From NCBI GenBank assembly GCA_003133815.1, contig PKZR01000056.1, positions 1-6,018 of the forward strand: 6,018 nucleotides of DNA, in the 5' to 3' direction. The notes beneath the pieces were generated by a model. It saw only the letters and a list, made by a program, of their open reading frames with translations. It searched no databases and was not told where the DNA came from. Shown here piece by piece: positions 1-6,018 of the stretch. Within the stretch, counting starts at the first letter, position 1. Every line of letters starts with the position of its first letter. The stretch comes from Limisphaerales bacterium. Its GTDB lineage: Bacteria; Verrucomicrobiota; Verrucomicrobiia; Limisphaerales; UBA11358. The position numbers and the translations under genes are program-made.

Positions 1-452
1 GGCAAGAAACCAAATGTGAAATCCCAAATAAAATTATTTTGATCCACGCCCCGCGATGGCAGCACGACGGATTCAAAAATATAATCTTTCGGCTTTGGCT
101 CGCCTGTAAAGTAATCGCTTTTGAAAATGACATAGCCTAAAAAATCTGTCGGTGCGGGTGGCTGGTCTTTGACGCAACGAAAAAAAGAAAGCCGATGAAC
201 AACGGCATTGGCAAAATTTGGTTTGCGCAGCCGAATGGCGGCATTTTCCTCTGCCAGCAGGGCGCAATCGGCTTCGGTAATTTCCTCGATCAGCAATGAC
301 AGAAAATTCTGTTTTCTGGCGAGCGAAAAAATCCGGCGCAGCACGGGGTTGGAACGATAGTGTTGGTCAACGAAGAGAAAATTCGAGAAACCTTGGTCAA
401 TGCCCGTGTTGATCCAGTCGAGACGACGACCAGTTGCTTCCCTGAAACTCAT
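1..452 (-). CDS. Unrecognised protein, N-terminal 150 residues, cut by the left edge
   Basis: I do not recognise this protein. On the minus strand an uninterrupted frame runs from ATG at 452-450 to the window edge, giving 150 complete codons and no stop. The ATG is the first Met after an in-frame TGA 18 bases upstream. A GGAG lies about 10 bases before the ATG, the only plausible ribosome site seen at any start in this window. The protein begins MSFREATGRRLDW and looks soluble and mixed alpha/beta. It has an Arg/Lys- and Glu-rich helical stretch (about residues 36-75). A hydrophobic strand FLGYVIF follows (104-110), then a SVVLPSRG segment (128-135). No signal peptide or membrane segment is visible. 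Codon use is natural on this strand and the opposite strand has no convincing gene here. It starts 26 bases after the small upstream ORF ends, so the two probably share a leftward transcript diverging from the hsd genes. A defence role is possible only by location. Confidence 0.72.
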   Translation of the reverse strand, partial: MSFREATGRRLDWINTGIDQGFSNFLFVDQHYRSNPVLRRIFSLARKQNFLSLLIEEITEADCALLAEENAAIRLRKPNFANAVVHRLSFFRCVKDQPPAPTDFLGYVIFKSDYFTGEPKPKDYIFESVVLPSRGVDQNNFIWDFTFGFL

Positions 453-478
453 CGTGCCATATCTCCATCACGAAAAGT

Positions 479-682
479 TTAATACATACCAACGTGAACG
501 CCCCGGGTTCTGGCGGAGTAATCGCGGGTTTTTTCCAAAAACGATTCGACTTCTTTGGAAAAGGAAAAATCGTTCGCCGCGATGGAGGCTGGGACGGCTT
601 GTTCAACTTGGCGGGGTTGGCGCTCGGTTTTGCTCGTCAACTCCTGCAAGGAATTCGTGAGTTCCTGTGTGGCGTAGTTCAT
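479..682 (-). CDS. Small hypothetical protein, 67 aa
   Basis: The frame begins MNYATQELTNSLQELTSK and ends GVHVGMY, followed by TAA. It is hydrophilic. Residues 1-25 look like an amphipathic helix, and residues 38-55 (NDFSFSKEVESFLEKTRD) look like a second charged helix. There is no signal peptide, no membrane segment and no motif I can assign. The frame stays open upstream of the chosen ATG into the intergenic region, so a longer form cannot be excluded. No Shine-Dalgarno sequence precedes the ATG. I prefer it over the overlapping plus-strand frame (494-898) for two reasons. It lies 26 bases ahead of a convincing minus-strand gene on the same strand, and its composition is protein-like, whereas the plus-strand frame is rich in Gly/Arg/Phe runs typical of a shadow. 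It may be a small partner of the downstream protein, which is inference from order only. Confidence 0.5.
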   Translation of the reverse strand: MNYATQELTNSLQELTSKTERQPRQVEQAVPASIAANDFSFSKEVESFLEKTRDYSARTRGVHVGMY

Positions 683-705
683 AAGCGTGCCGTTTGTTTT
701 GTGAA

Positions 706-721
706 GTTCAACAAATTGAAC
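706..721. promoter_or_regulatory. Short perfect dyad, possible operator
   Basis: GTTCAA and TTGAAC form a perfect 6-bp inverted repeat around a 4-base CAAA spacer. The element lies 24-39 bases upstream of the minus-strand ATG at 682, where an operator for the leftward pair would sit. The arms are too short and AT-rich for a strong terminator and no T-run follows on either strand. A 6-bp dyad can arise by chance, so operator function is inference. Confidence 0.25.
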
Positions 722-836
722 ATAACAATTAGCAACCCTCAGGCATTTGTAAAGCGTAAAATAGGGGGGTTCAAAAGCCTCAATCGGACAGACGATCTTG
801 CGACTTCTGGAGGCCGCCTCACCCAGAGAGAGGGGA

Positions 837-892
837 CTCCCAACATTTGGAGGAGGTGGCTCTCAACATTTATATGCGGACTCTCAACATTT
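837..892. repeat. Three direct copies of CTCYCAACATTT
   Basis: Copies lie at 837-848 (CTCCCAACATTT), 860-871 and 881-892 (both CTCTCAACATTT), with starts 23 and 21 bases apart, about two helical turns. The first and third copies share a longer core: GGACTCYCAACATTTGG, 17 bp with one mismatch. The array ends about 105 bases before the hsdR ATG. Regular spacing on one face of the helix is what tandem binding sites for a regulator would show. A small degenerate tandem duplication is the simpler alternative. The repeat sequence itself is seen directly; its role is unknown. Confidence 0.6.
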
Positions 893-996
893 GGGTGACC
901 GGCGAACGAATTGCTGATAGCGCGGCGGGGTTGCGCCGACCTTCATTTCTTGCCTCTGCCCGATTTTCGGCACACACTCGCGCGCAACAAAACGTC

Positions 997-2658
997 ATGC
1001 CCGAATTTGATAAAAAATCTCTGACGGAGCAGGACATCCGCACCAAGTTCATCACCCCGGCGCTGACGGCGGGCAACAAGTGGGATGTGATGAATCAAAT
1101 TCGCGAGGAAGTTTATTTCACGAAGGGTCGCGTGATCGTCCGGGGGCAATCGTCAACTCGCGGGGAGCCGAAAAAAGCCGACTACGTCCTTTCTTACAAA
1201 CCGGGCATCCGTCTCGCCGTGCTGGAGGCGAAGGACAACAATCATCCAGTCGGCGGCGGTATGCAGCAGGGGCTGGAATACGCCGACATCCTGGATGTGC
1301 CGTATGTGTTCAGTTCCAACGGCGATGCCTTTCTGTTTCACGACCACACCGGCCAGTCGCAGCCCGTGGAACAGGAATTGACGCTCGATCAATTTCCTTC
1401 CGCCGAAGATTTGTGGCAGCGGTATTGCATCTGGAAAGGTCTGACGACGACGCAGACCGCCGTGGTCGCGCAGGATTATTGTTTGCAGGGGCCGGACAAG
1501 GAGCCGCGTTATTACCAGGAAATCGCCATCAACCGCACCATCGAAGCCATCGCCAAAGGCCAGTCCCGCATTTTGCTGACGATGGCCACCGGCACCGGCA
1601 AAACCTTTGTCGCGTTTCAAATCATCTGGCGGCTGTGGAAATCCGGTCGCAAAAAACGTATCCTGTTCCTTGCCGACCGCAACATCCTCGTGGATCAGAC
1701 GCGCGTGAACGACTTCAAACCGTTCGCCGGTAAGATGACCAAGATTGAAGGGCGCAACATAGACAAGTCCTACGAAATTTATCTCGCGCTTTATCAGGGC
1801 ATTTCCGGCAACGATGAAGCGGCGAATGCCTACAAAGAATTTTCGCCCGACTTTTTCGACCTCGTGATTGTGGACGAGTGCCATCGCGGCAGCGCCGCCG
1901 AGGATTCCAACTGGCGCAGGATTCTCGAATACTTCAAGGGCGCGACCCAGATCGGCCTCACGGCCACACCGAAAGAAACCAAGGAAGTTTCCAACAGCGA
2001 TTATTTTGGCGACCCGATCTACACCTACTCGCTCAAGCAGGGCATAGCCGACGGTTTTCTTGCGCCTTACAAAGTCATCCGCATTGACATTGACAAGGAT
2101 GTCAGCGGCTGGCGACCACATCCCGGCCAGCTCGACAAATACGGGAAACTTATTGAAGACCGGCTTTACAACCAGCTCGACATGGATCGTTCGCTTGTCC
2201 TCGACGAGCGCACCAAACTCGTGGCCTGGCGCATCACGCAATATCTCAAGGCGACCGACCGTTTTGCCAAGACCATCGTGTTTTGCGAGGACGTTGACCA
2301 TGCCGAACGGATGCGGCAGGCGCTCATCATGTGGAACGGCGATGAAGTGGTGAAAAATCACAAATACGTCATGCGCATCACCGGCGACGATGCGGCGGGT
2401 AAGGCCGAACTCGACAATTTCATTTTGCCGGAGAGCAAATATCCCGTCATCGCCACGACTTCGCGCCTATTGAATACCGGCGTGGATGCGCGCACCTGCA
2501 AACTCATCGTGCTCGACCAAAGGCCGCGCAAAAGAAAGCCATCGTGCGCGAACTCGAAGAGCAAGGCATTCCATTCGACGCCCTGCAAGATGCTGTCGGG
2601 AGGGACTATGACCCGTTCGATCTCGTCTGCCATGTGGCCTATGACCAGCCGCCGCTGA
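997..2658 (+). pseudogene. hsdR: Type I restriction subunit R (EcoEI-like), nuclease and motor domains, 3' part frameshifted
   Basis: HsdR is the ATP-dependent translocase and endonuclease subunit of type I restriction enzymes. The ATG at 997 is chosen because MPEFDKKSLTEQDIRTKFI is where the family begins. The N-terminal PD-(D/E)XK nuclease is intact, with D62 and E77-A-K79 in a VLEAKD strand. The superfamily 2 motor follows: Walker A ATGTGKT (197-203), DECH (293-296), TATP (322-325), motif IV KTIVFC (425-430) and motif V TTSRLLNTGVDA (487-498). Family similarity stops sharply at LIVLDQ (residue 508, base 2520). The frame then runs through 45 unrelated residues rich in Lys, Arg and Ser to TGA at 2656-2658. 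Motif VI, the arginine-finger QxxGRGTR segment expected about 10 residues after LDQ, is absent from all frames. The family C-terminus reappears in the -1 frame. Cleavage and translocation are therefore probably lost. hsdM follows, so this is the first gene of the locus. No Shine-Dalgarno sequence is visible. Confidence 0.88.
2515..2525 (+). other. Deletion/frameshift junction in hsdR
   Basis: Frame 1 reads LIVLDQ up to base 2520, and the -1 frame reads AAQKKAIV from 2523. In intact EcoEI-type HsdR these two blocks are separated by motif VI, an MDF-containing region and a charged linker. The junction therefore marks loss of several hundred bases whose length is not a multiple of three. No insertion sequence, target duplication or long flanking repeat is seen, so microhomology or replication slippage is likely. 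An assembly collapse is the alternative. Confidence 0.75.
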
Positions 2659-2918
2659 CCCGAAAGGAACGCGCGGACAATGTCCGCAAACGCAATTATT
2701 TCACCCGCTACGGCGACCGGACGCGCGCCGTCATGGAAGCCGTGCTCAACCAGTATTCCAATCAGGGCTTGGAAGCCATCGAATCGCCCGACGCGTTGAA
2801 AATTTATCCATTCACCCAAATCGGCACGCCGGTCGAAATCATCAAAGCCTTCGGCGGGCGCAACCAGTTTCAAGCCGCCTTGCGCGACCTTGAAAATCAA
2901 ATCTATCGCGCTGCATAA
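2523..2918 (+). pseudogene. hsdR: Displaced C-terminal domain of HsdR (EcoEI_R_C-like)
   Basis: About 131 codons from AAQKKAIVRELEEQG to the terminal IYRAA and TAA carry the C-terminal domain of EcoEI-type HsdR, which contacts the methyltransferase core. Recognisable family blocks are ELEEQGIPFDAL, DPFDLVCHVAYDQPPLTRKERA, NVRKRNYFTRYG and GTPVEIIKAFGG. The frame is -1 relative to the upstream hsdR frame and overlaps its out-of-frame tail by about 135 bases. A GTG at 2544 is the only early start-like codon. It has no ribosome site and lies inside the domain, so independent translation is doubtful. Joined in frame, the two parts would give about 639 residues against roughly 780-810 in intact relatives (from memory). 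About 140-170 residues are thus missing. It ends 6 bases before hsdM, so loss of coupled translation could also affect hsdM expression. Confidence 0.85.
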
Positions 2919-2924
2919 TTTCTC

Positions 2925-4379
2925 ATGTCTTTAAGCAACACCGTCAAATCCATTCAGGACATCATGCGCAAGGACGTGGGCGTGGACGGCGACGCGCAGC
3001 GCATTTCCCAACTCGTCTGGCTGCTCTTCCTCAAAATTTTTGATGCGCAGGAAGAAGAAATGGAAGCCACCCGCGACAATTATCGCTCGCCGCTGCCGGA
3101 AAAATTCCGCTGGCGCAATTGGGCTGCCGACGCCGAGGGCATCACCGGCGACGCGCTGCAAAAATTCGTCAACGACGACCTGTTTCCGGGCCTGAAAGAG
3201 TTGAAAGGCACGACGCCCCGCCATCAACTCATCCGCACCGCGTTCGAGGACGCCTACAACTACATGAAGTCCGGCACGTTGTTGCGGCAGGTCATCAACA
3301 AGCTCAACGAAGGCATCAATTTCAACAGTTCGCAAGACCGCCACCTGTTCGGCGACATTTACGAACAGCTTTTGCGCGATCTCCAGAACGCCGGCAACGC
3401 GGGCGAGTATTACACCCCGCGCGCCGTCACGCAGTTCATGACCGAGATGACCAACCCGCGCCTCGGCCAGATTATTTTTGATCCCGCCTGCGGCACGGGC
3501 GGCTTTCTCACCTGCACGCTCGACCACATCCGCAAACACGAAGTCAAATCGCCCGCCGACGACAAGCGTTTGCAGGAGTGCATCCGTGGCGTGGAAAAGA
3601 AACCCATGCCGCATCTGCTCTGCGTCACCAACATGCTGCTGCACGGCGTCGAAGTGCCGGTCAACATCCGCCACGACAACACGCTCGCCAAACCTTACGC
3701 CAGTTACACTTCGTCCGACCGCGTGGACATCATCCTCACCAATCCGCCGTTCGGCGGCCAGGAAGAGGACGGCACGGAAAATAATTTCCCCGCCACTTAT
3801 CGCACCAAGGAAACCGCCGACCTTTTTCTCGTGCTCATCGTCCATCTCCTGCGCGACACAGGACACGGCGCGATTGTGCTGCCCGACGGCACGCTCTTTG
3901 GCGAAGGCATCAAGACCCGCATCAAGCAGGAGCTTTTGGAAAAGTGCAACCTGCACACCATCGTCCGCCTGCCCAACGGCGTGTTTGCGCCCTACACCGG
4001 CATCAAGACCAATCTGCTGTTCTTCACCAAAGGCGAGCCGACCAAGGAAATCTGGTATTACGAACACCAATATCCGGCAGGTGTAAAGACCTACAACAAA
4101 ACCAAGCCCATTCGTATCGAGGAATTCGACGTGGAGAAAAAGTGGTGGGGCAAGCCGGGTCAAGAAAAGAAGCGCAAGGAAAATGAATTTGCTTGGCGCG
4201 TGTCCATCGCGGACATCGCCGCGCGCGGCTACAACCTCGACGTGAAGAATCCGCACACCGTGGACGCCGCCCACCGCGACCCCGCCGAACTGCTGGCCGA
4301 ATTCCAGACCGCTCAAGCCGCCGTCGCCGAAGTCCGGGAGAAATTACGGAAAGAATTGGAAACCGCGCTTACCCGCTAA
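2925..4379 (+). CDS. hsdM: Type I DNA methyltransferase subunit M
   Basis: HsdM (484 aa) binds S-adenosylmethionine and transfers a methyl group to N6 of adenine. It acts in an M2S1 complex with HsdS and is the core to which HsdR docks. The N-terminal helical HsdM_N domain covers about residues 1-130 (SIQDIMRKD, LVWLLFLKIFDAQEEE). The catalytic domain begins with EYYTPR (161-166). Its SAM motif I is FDPACGTGGFL (185-195) and its catalytic motif IV is NPPF (273-276), the signature of gamma-class adenine methylases. Later family blocks are GAIVLPDGTLFGEG (315-328) and APYTGIKTNLLFF (355-367). The C-terminal 35 residues are charged and probably helical. The length is normal and no key residue is missing, so it should be active if HsdS is supplied. 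The ATG lies 6 bases after the hsdR stop with no Shine-Dalgarno sequence. A DUF4365-like gene follows after 12 bases. Base use is GC-rich, for example 38 of 60 bases at 3601-3660. Confidence 0.96.
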   Translation: MSLSNTVKSIQDIMRKDVGVDGDAQRISQLVWLLFLKIFDAQEEEMEATRDNYRSPLPEKFRWRNWAADAEGITGDALQKFVNDDLFPGLKELKGTTPRHQLIRTAFEDAYNYMKSGTLLRQVINKLNEGINFNSSQDRHLFGDIYEQLLRDLQNAGNAGEYYTPRAVTQFMTEMTNPRLGQIIFDPACGTGGFLTCTLDHIRKHEVKSPADDKRLQECIRGVEKKPMPHLLCVTNMLLHGVEVPVNIRHDNTLAKPYASYTSSDRVDIILTNPPFGGQEEDGTENNFPATYRTKETADLFLVLIVHLLRDTGHGAIVLPDGTLFGEGIKTRIKQELLEKCNLHTIVRLPNGVFAPYTGIKTNLLFFTKGEPTKEIWYYEHQYPAGVKTYNKTKPIRIEEFDVEKKWWGKPGQEKKRKENEFAWRVSIADIAARGYNLDVKNPHTVDAAHRDPAELLAEFQTAQAAVAEVREKLRKELETALTR

Positions 4380-4391
4380 ACTCACAATTTT

Positions 4392-5312
4392 ATGCAACGT
4401 GTTTTCTCATTCCGTCAAGGCGACCGTGCTGAATATCTGGCTCAATACATTCTCTCCTCATTCGCCATCTCGGTGCCCGTGCCCAGGCAAGAGGATGTTG
4501 GCACGGACTTCCATTGCAGTCTGCTGAAACGCGAAGGCACTAACCTTCGTCCATATTTGCCATTCAATATTCAGATTAAAAGCTACGGGAAGGAAGTTCT
4601 GACAAAGGGAATTCGTTTTGGCGGTTTAACAGACGCTGGCAATTGGAGAAAGCACGAGGTCGAGCAATTGTGTCAAACCGATACTCCCTTCATTATCGGC
4701 ATCGTAAATGCAGAAAAGCAAACGATGGATGTATTCACAACGATCTCTCGCTATTTTATTTTCTATAATTGGAAAAAAACGGGATTGCCCAGGGAAGTTG
4801 CCCTGATTCCATACGAACCAAAAGATGCGGGACATCTTGGCGACGGTGTTTTGGAAAATTTGGACGCAAAGCCCGACATGCCAAATACAATTTGGAATTT
4901 ACCGATTGGGCAACCAGTTTTGACAATCTCAATTGCTGATTCAGAAGACCCCAAAAAGTGTGAAGCAATAAAGGCCACGCTAGAACCCTATTTGACCATG
5001 GATCAAGAGAATGCTGTCTTTTGCGGTATTGGTCTTGGCTACTTCAATTGGCCGTTGATCATCCGTAATGGCGTGCCGATGAAAGAAGTGGCAGTCGGGT
5101 TGGTTGCCCAAGGCGACGCATCGCCAACAGTGCAGAGCCAGTTAAAAGTTTTGACCAGAATCGCTGCTTCATTACTTCGTTCGTATCAGATTGGCAATAA
5201 AAAGGACAAGATTCTCATGTGGGAACCAGTTCTGAATCAACTGCCAATTGAATCTGAATCGGAAGTAATCAGGAACTCAATCAAAGAAGCATTGAACTAC
5301 GCACGCTCCTGA
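4392..5312 (+). CDS. DUF4365-like protein with a PD-(D/E)XK nuclease-like N-terminal domain
   Basis: The 306-residue protein begins MQRVFSFRQGDRAEYLAQYIL. Residues 9-66 show the layout of DUF4365/Mrr-type restriction-endonuclease-like folds. A helix carries E14 (GDRAEYLAQYIL), a strand carries EDVGTDF with D39, and a further strand FNIQIKSYG carries Q61 and K63. This gives a D...QxK active-site set, in which Gln replaces the more usual Glu/Asp. A KHEVEQL helix (88-93) and a hydrophobic strand PFIIGIVN (99-106) follow, as in the family. Residues 165-306 are unassigned and contain no known motif. There is no membrane segment or signal peptide. The gene lies between hsdM and hsdS with 12- and 14-base gaps, so it is probably cotranscribed. 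It is clearly AT-richer than hsdM (23 of 60 G+C at 4681-4740), which suggests separate origin. A DNA-directed accessory nuclease role is inference. An inactive nuclease-fold protein that binds DNA or the Hsd complex is an alternative. Confidence 0.8.
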   Translation: MQRVFSFRQGDRAEYLAQYILSSFAISVPVPRQEDVGTDFHCSLLKREGTNLRPYLPFNIQIKSYGKEVLTKGIRFGGLTDAGNWRKHEVEQLCQTDTPFIIGIVNAEKQTMDVFTTISRYFIFYNWKKTGLPREVALIPYEPKDAGHLGDGVLENLDAKPDMPNTIWNLPIGQPVLTISIADSEDPKKCEAIKATLEPYLTMDQENAVFCGIGLGYFNWPLIIRNGVPMKEVAVGLVAQGDASPTVQSQLKVLTRIAASLLRSYQIGNKKDKILMWEPVLNQLPIESESEVIRNSIKEALNYARS

Positions 5313-5326
5313 ATTCACTCTGCAAC

Positions 5327-6018
5327 ATGAACCGCGCCCAACTGCTCCAACACTTCGACACGCTGGCGGAAACACCGGACGCGGTGGCGAAGCTGCGCGC
5401 GTTTGTGCTCGACCTTGCCGTTCGTGGTCAGCTTGTTCCGCAGACCAGCAAACTAGATAAGGACGCAGATTGGCAGAAATTCTGCGGAGAGCTTGATGAA
5501 CACGAATCGCCTTCACTCTTTGAGGTTCCAGACGCGTGGCGCTGGGTTGCGCTCGATGAAATCGCAGAGTCTTGCGGGCAGAAGAAACCTGACAAACGAT
5601 TTACCTACATTGATGTTGGGGCAATTGACAACGTGCGTGGCGTGATAATGCCCGACCTTCAAATTTTGGAAGCGGACGAAGCGCCGTCACGAGCGCGCAA
5701 ACTTATCCGCGCTAACTCCATCATCTATTCCACTGTCCGGCCCAATCTTCGGAACATTGCTATAATTGAAAAAGATTTTGATCCGCCCGCAATCGTCAGC
5801 ACGGCATTTGCAGTTTTGCATCCAAAGCCATTTCTCAACTCGCGGTATTTGTTTCTTTGGTTGAGGAGCGCGCCGTTTCAAGCAGATGTGGCTGCGAAAA
5901 TGAAAGGCGTGGCCTATCCAGCCATCAGTGATTCAGAATTGTGGCAATGCCCGATTCCGATTCCACCACCAGAGGAACAACGGCTGATTGTGTCGAAGGT
6001 GGAGGAGTTGCTGGCGTT
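5327..6018 (+). CDS. hsdS: Type I specificity subunit S, N-terminal 230 residues, cut by the right edge
   Basis: HsdS recognises the split target sequence and holds two HsdM and, in the full enzyme, HsdR. The ATG at 5327 follows the upstream stop by 14 bases. The frame is open to the window end with no stop. Residues 1-40 (MNRAQLLQHFDTLAETPDAVAKLRAFVLDLAVRGQLVPQ) form the short N-terminal conserved helix. The first target recognition domain starts near residue 68 (VPDAWRWVALDEIAE). It continues through YIDVGAID, IIYSTVRPNLRNIAII and IVSTAFAVLHP, and ends near GVAYPAISDSEL. IPIPPPEEQRLIVSKVEELLA (210-230) begins the central conserved helix that spaces the two recognition domains. The second domain and C-terminal repeat lie beyond the window. 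The conserved 5' end is GC-rich (40 of 60 at 5341-5400) while the recognition domain drops to 24 of 60 (5761-5820). This fits exchange of recognition domains. The target sequence cannot be predicted from this. Confidence 0.93.
   Translation, partial: MNRAQLLQHFDTLAETPDAVAKLRAFVLDLAVRGQLVPQTSKLDKDADWQKFCGELDEHESPSLFEVPDAWRWVALDEIAESCGQKKPDKRFTYIDVGAIDNVRGVIMPDLQILEADEAPSRARKLIRANSIIYSTVRPNLRNIAIIEKDFDPPAIVSTAFAVLHPKPFLNSRYLFLWLRSAPFQADVAAKMKGVAYPAISDSELWQCPIPIPPPEEQRLIVSKVEELLA

Larger units (their letters stand above)
683..996. other. Divergent intergenic region, 314 bp
   Basis: This region separates the leftward pair from hsdR and should hold promoters for both directions. I see no convincing gene and no RNA gene in it. 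It contains a dyad at 706-721 and a triple direct repeat at 837-892. The hsdR frame stays open back to a TTG at 847 and has an in-frame ATG at 874. The 40 or so residues this would add are low in family resemblance, so I treat them as untranslated. A purine-rich GGAGGAGG at 849-856 has no start codon at a usable distance. A weak sigma70-like pair on the plus strand (TTGTGA 699-704, CATAAC 721-726, 16-base spacer) matches consensus at four of six positions in each box and is not reliable. Confidence 0.6.

Noticed and set aside
706..721. SOS (LexA) box
   Set aside because: The GTTC and GAAC half-sites are separated by 8 bases. The LexA boxes I recall with these half-sites have a 4-base spacer, so the spacing does not fit.
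797..815. GC-rich GAGGC-C-GCCTC inverted repeat as a terminator
   Set aside because: The arms are 5 bp with a one-base loop, which cannot form a stable hairpin, and no T-run follows.
837..892. CRISPR array
   Set aside because: The repeat unit is only 12 bp, the spacers are about 9-11 bp, there are only three copies, and no cas genes are present.
494..898. 134-codon plus-strand frame over the leftward small gene and intergenic region
   Set aside because: It overlaps a better minus-strand candidate, has an unnatural composition, and runs through the intergenic repeats with no recognisable domain or ribosome site.
1153..2361. 402-codon minus-strand frame opposite hsdR
   Set aside because: It is antisense to clear nuclease and helicase motifs of hsdR. 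Long antisense frames are expected in GC-rich coding DNA, and the translation matches no family.
2505..2545. Programmed -1 frameshift site joining the two hsdR frames
   Set aside because: The A-rich CAAAAGAAAG does not make a good slippery heptamer in the reading frame. A frameshift would still leave motif VI and the following region missing.
2931..4316. 461-codon minus-strand frame opposite hsdM
   Set aside because: It mirrors an intact methyltransferase with all motifs. Its Val/Gly/Phe/His-rich translation is typical of a shadow frame.

Overview
The window carries most of a type I restriction-modification (hsd) locus read rightward. A short leftward gene pair of unknown function diverges from it at the left edge. 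The hsd genes look chromosomal and are fairly GC-rich. They start without a visible Shine-Dalgarno sequence, and the HsdR/HsdM/HsdS style matches what I recall from environmental Verrucomicrobiota-type genomes. That taxon is a guess from protein style and base use. The sequence alone does not prove it.

Layout. Positions 1-452 (minus strand) hold the first 150 codons of an unrecognised protein that runs off the left edge. A 67-codon minus-strand ORF (479-682) sits just upstream of it. Positions 683-996 are a 314-bp divergent intergenic region with a GTTCAA-CAAA-TTGAAC dyad and three copies of a 12-bp CTCYCAACATTT repeat. From 997 rightward come hsdR (broken), hsdM (2925-4379, intact), a PD-(D/E)XK/DUF4365-like gene (4392-5312), and the first 230 codons of hsdS (5327 to the right edge). 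Gaps between the rightward genes are 6, 12 and 14 bases, so they are probably one transcription unit.

How the genes work together. HsdM and HsdS would form the sequence-specific N6-adenine methyltransferase, and HsdR would add ATP-driven translocation and cleavage. The lengths of HsdR and HsdM and the C-terminal domain of HsdR resemble the EcoEI/EcoAI (type IB) group. Here hsdR has lost an internal segment at about position 2520. The lost part includes helicase motif VI (the QxxGRGTR region), and the C-terminal domain is now in another reading frame. Restriction by HsdR is therefore probably dead while methylation may persist, provided hsdS is complete beyond the window.

The most interesting feature is the AT-richer nuclease-like gene inserted between hsdM and hsdS. 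It carries a D...QxK active-site pattern and sits in a locus whose own nuclease/translocase subunit is broken. A direct functional link is only a hypothesis.
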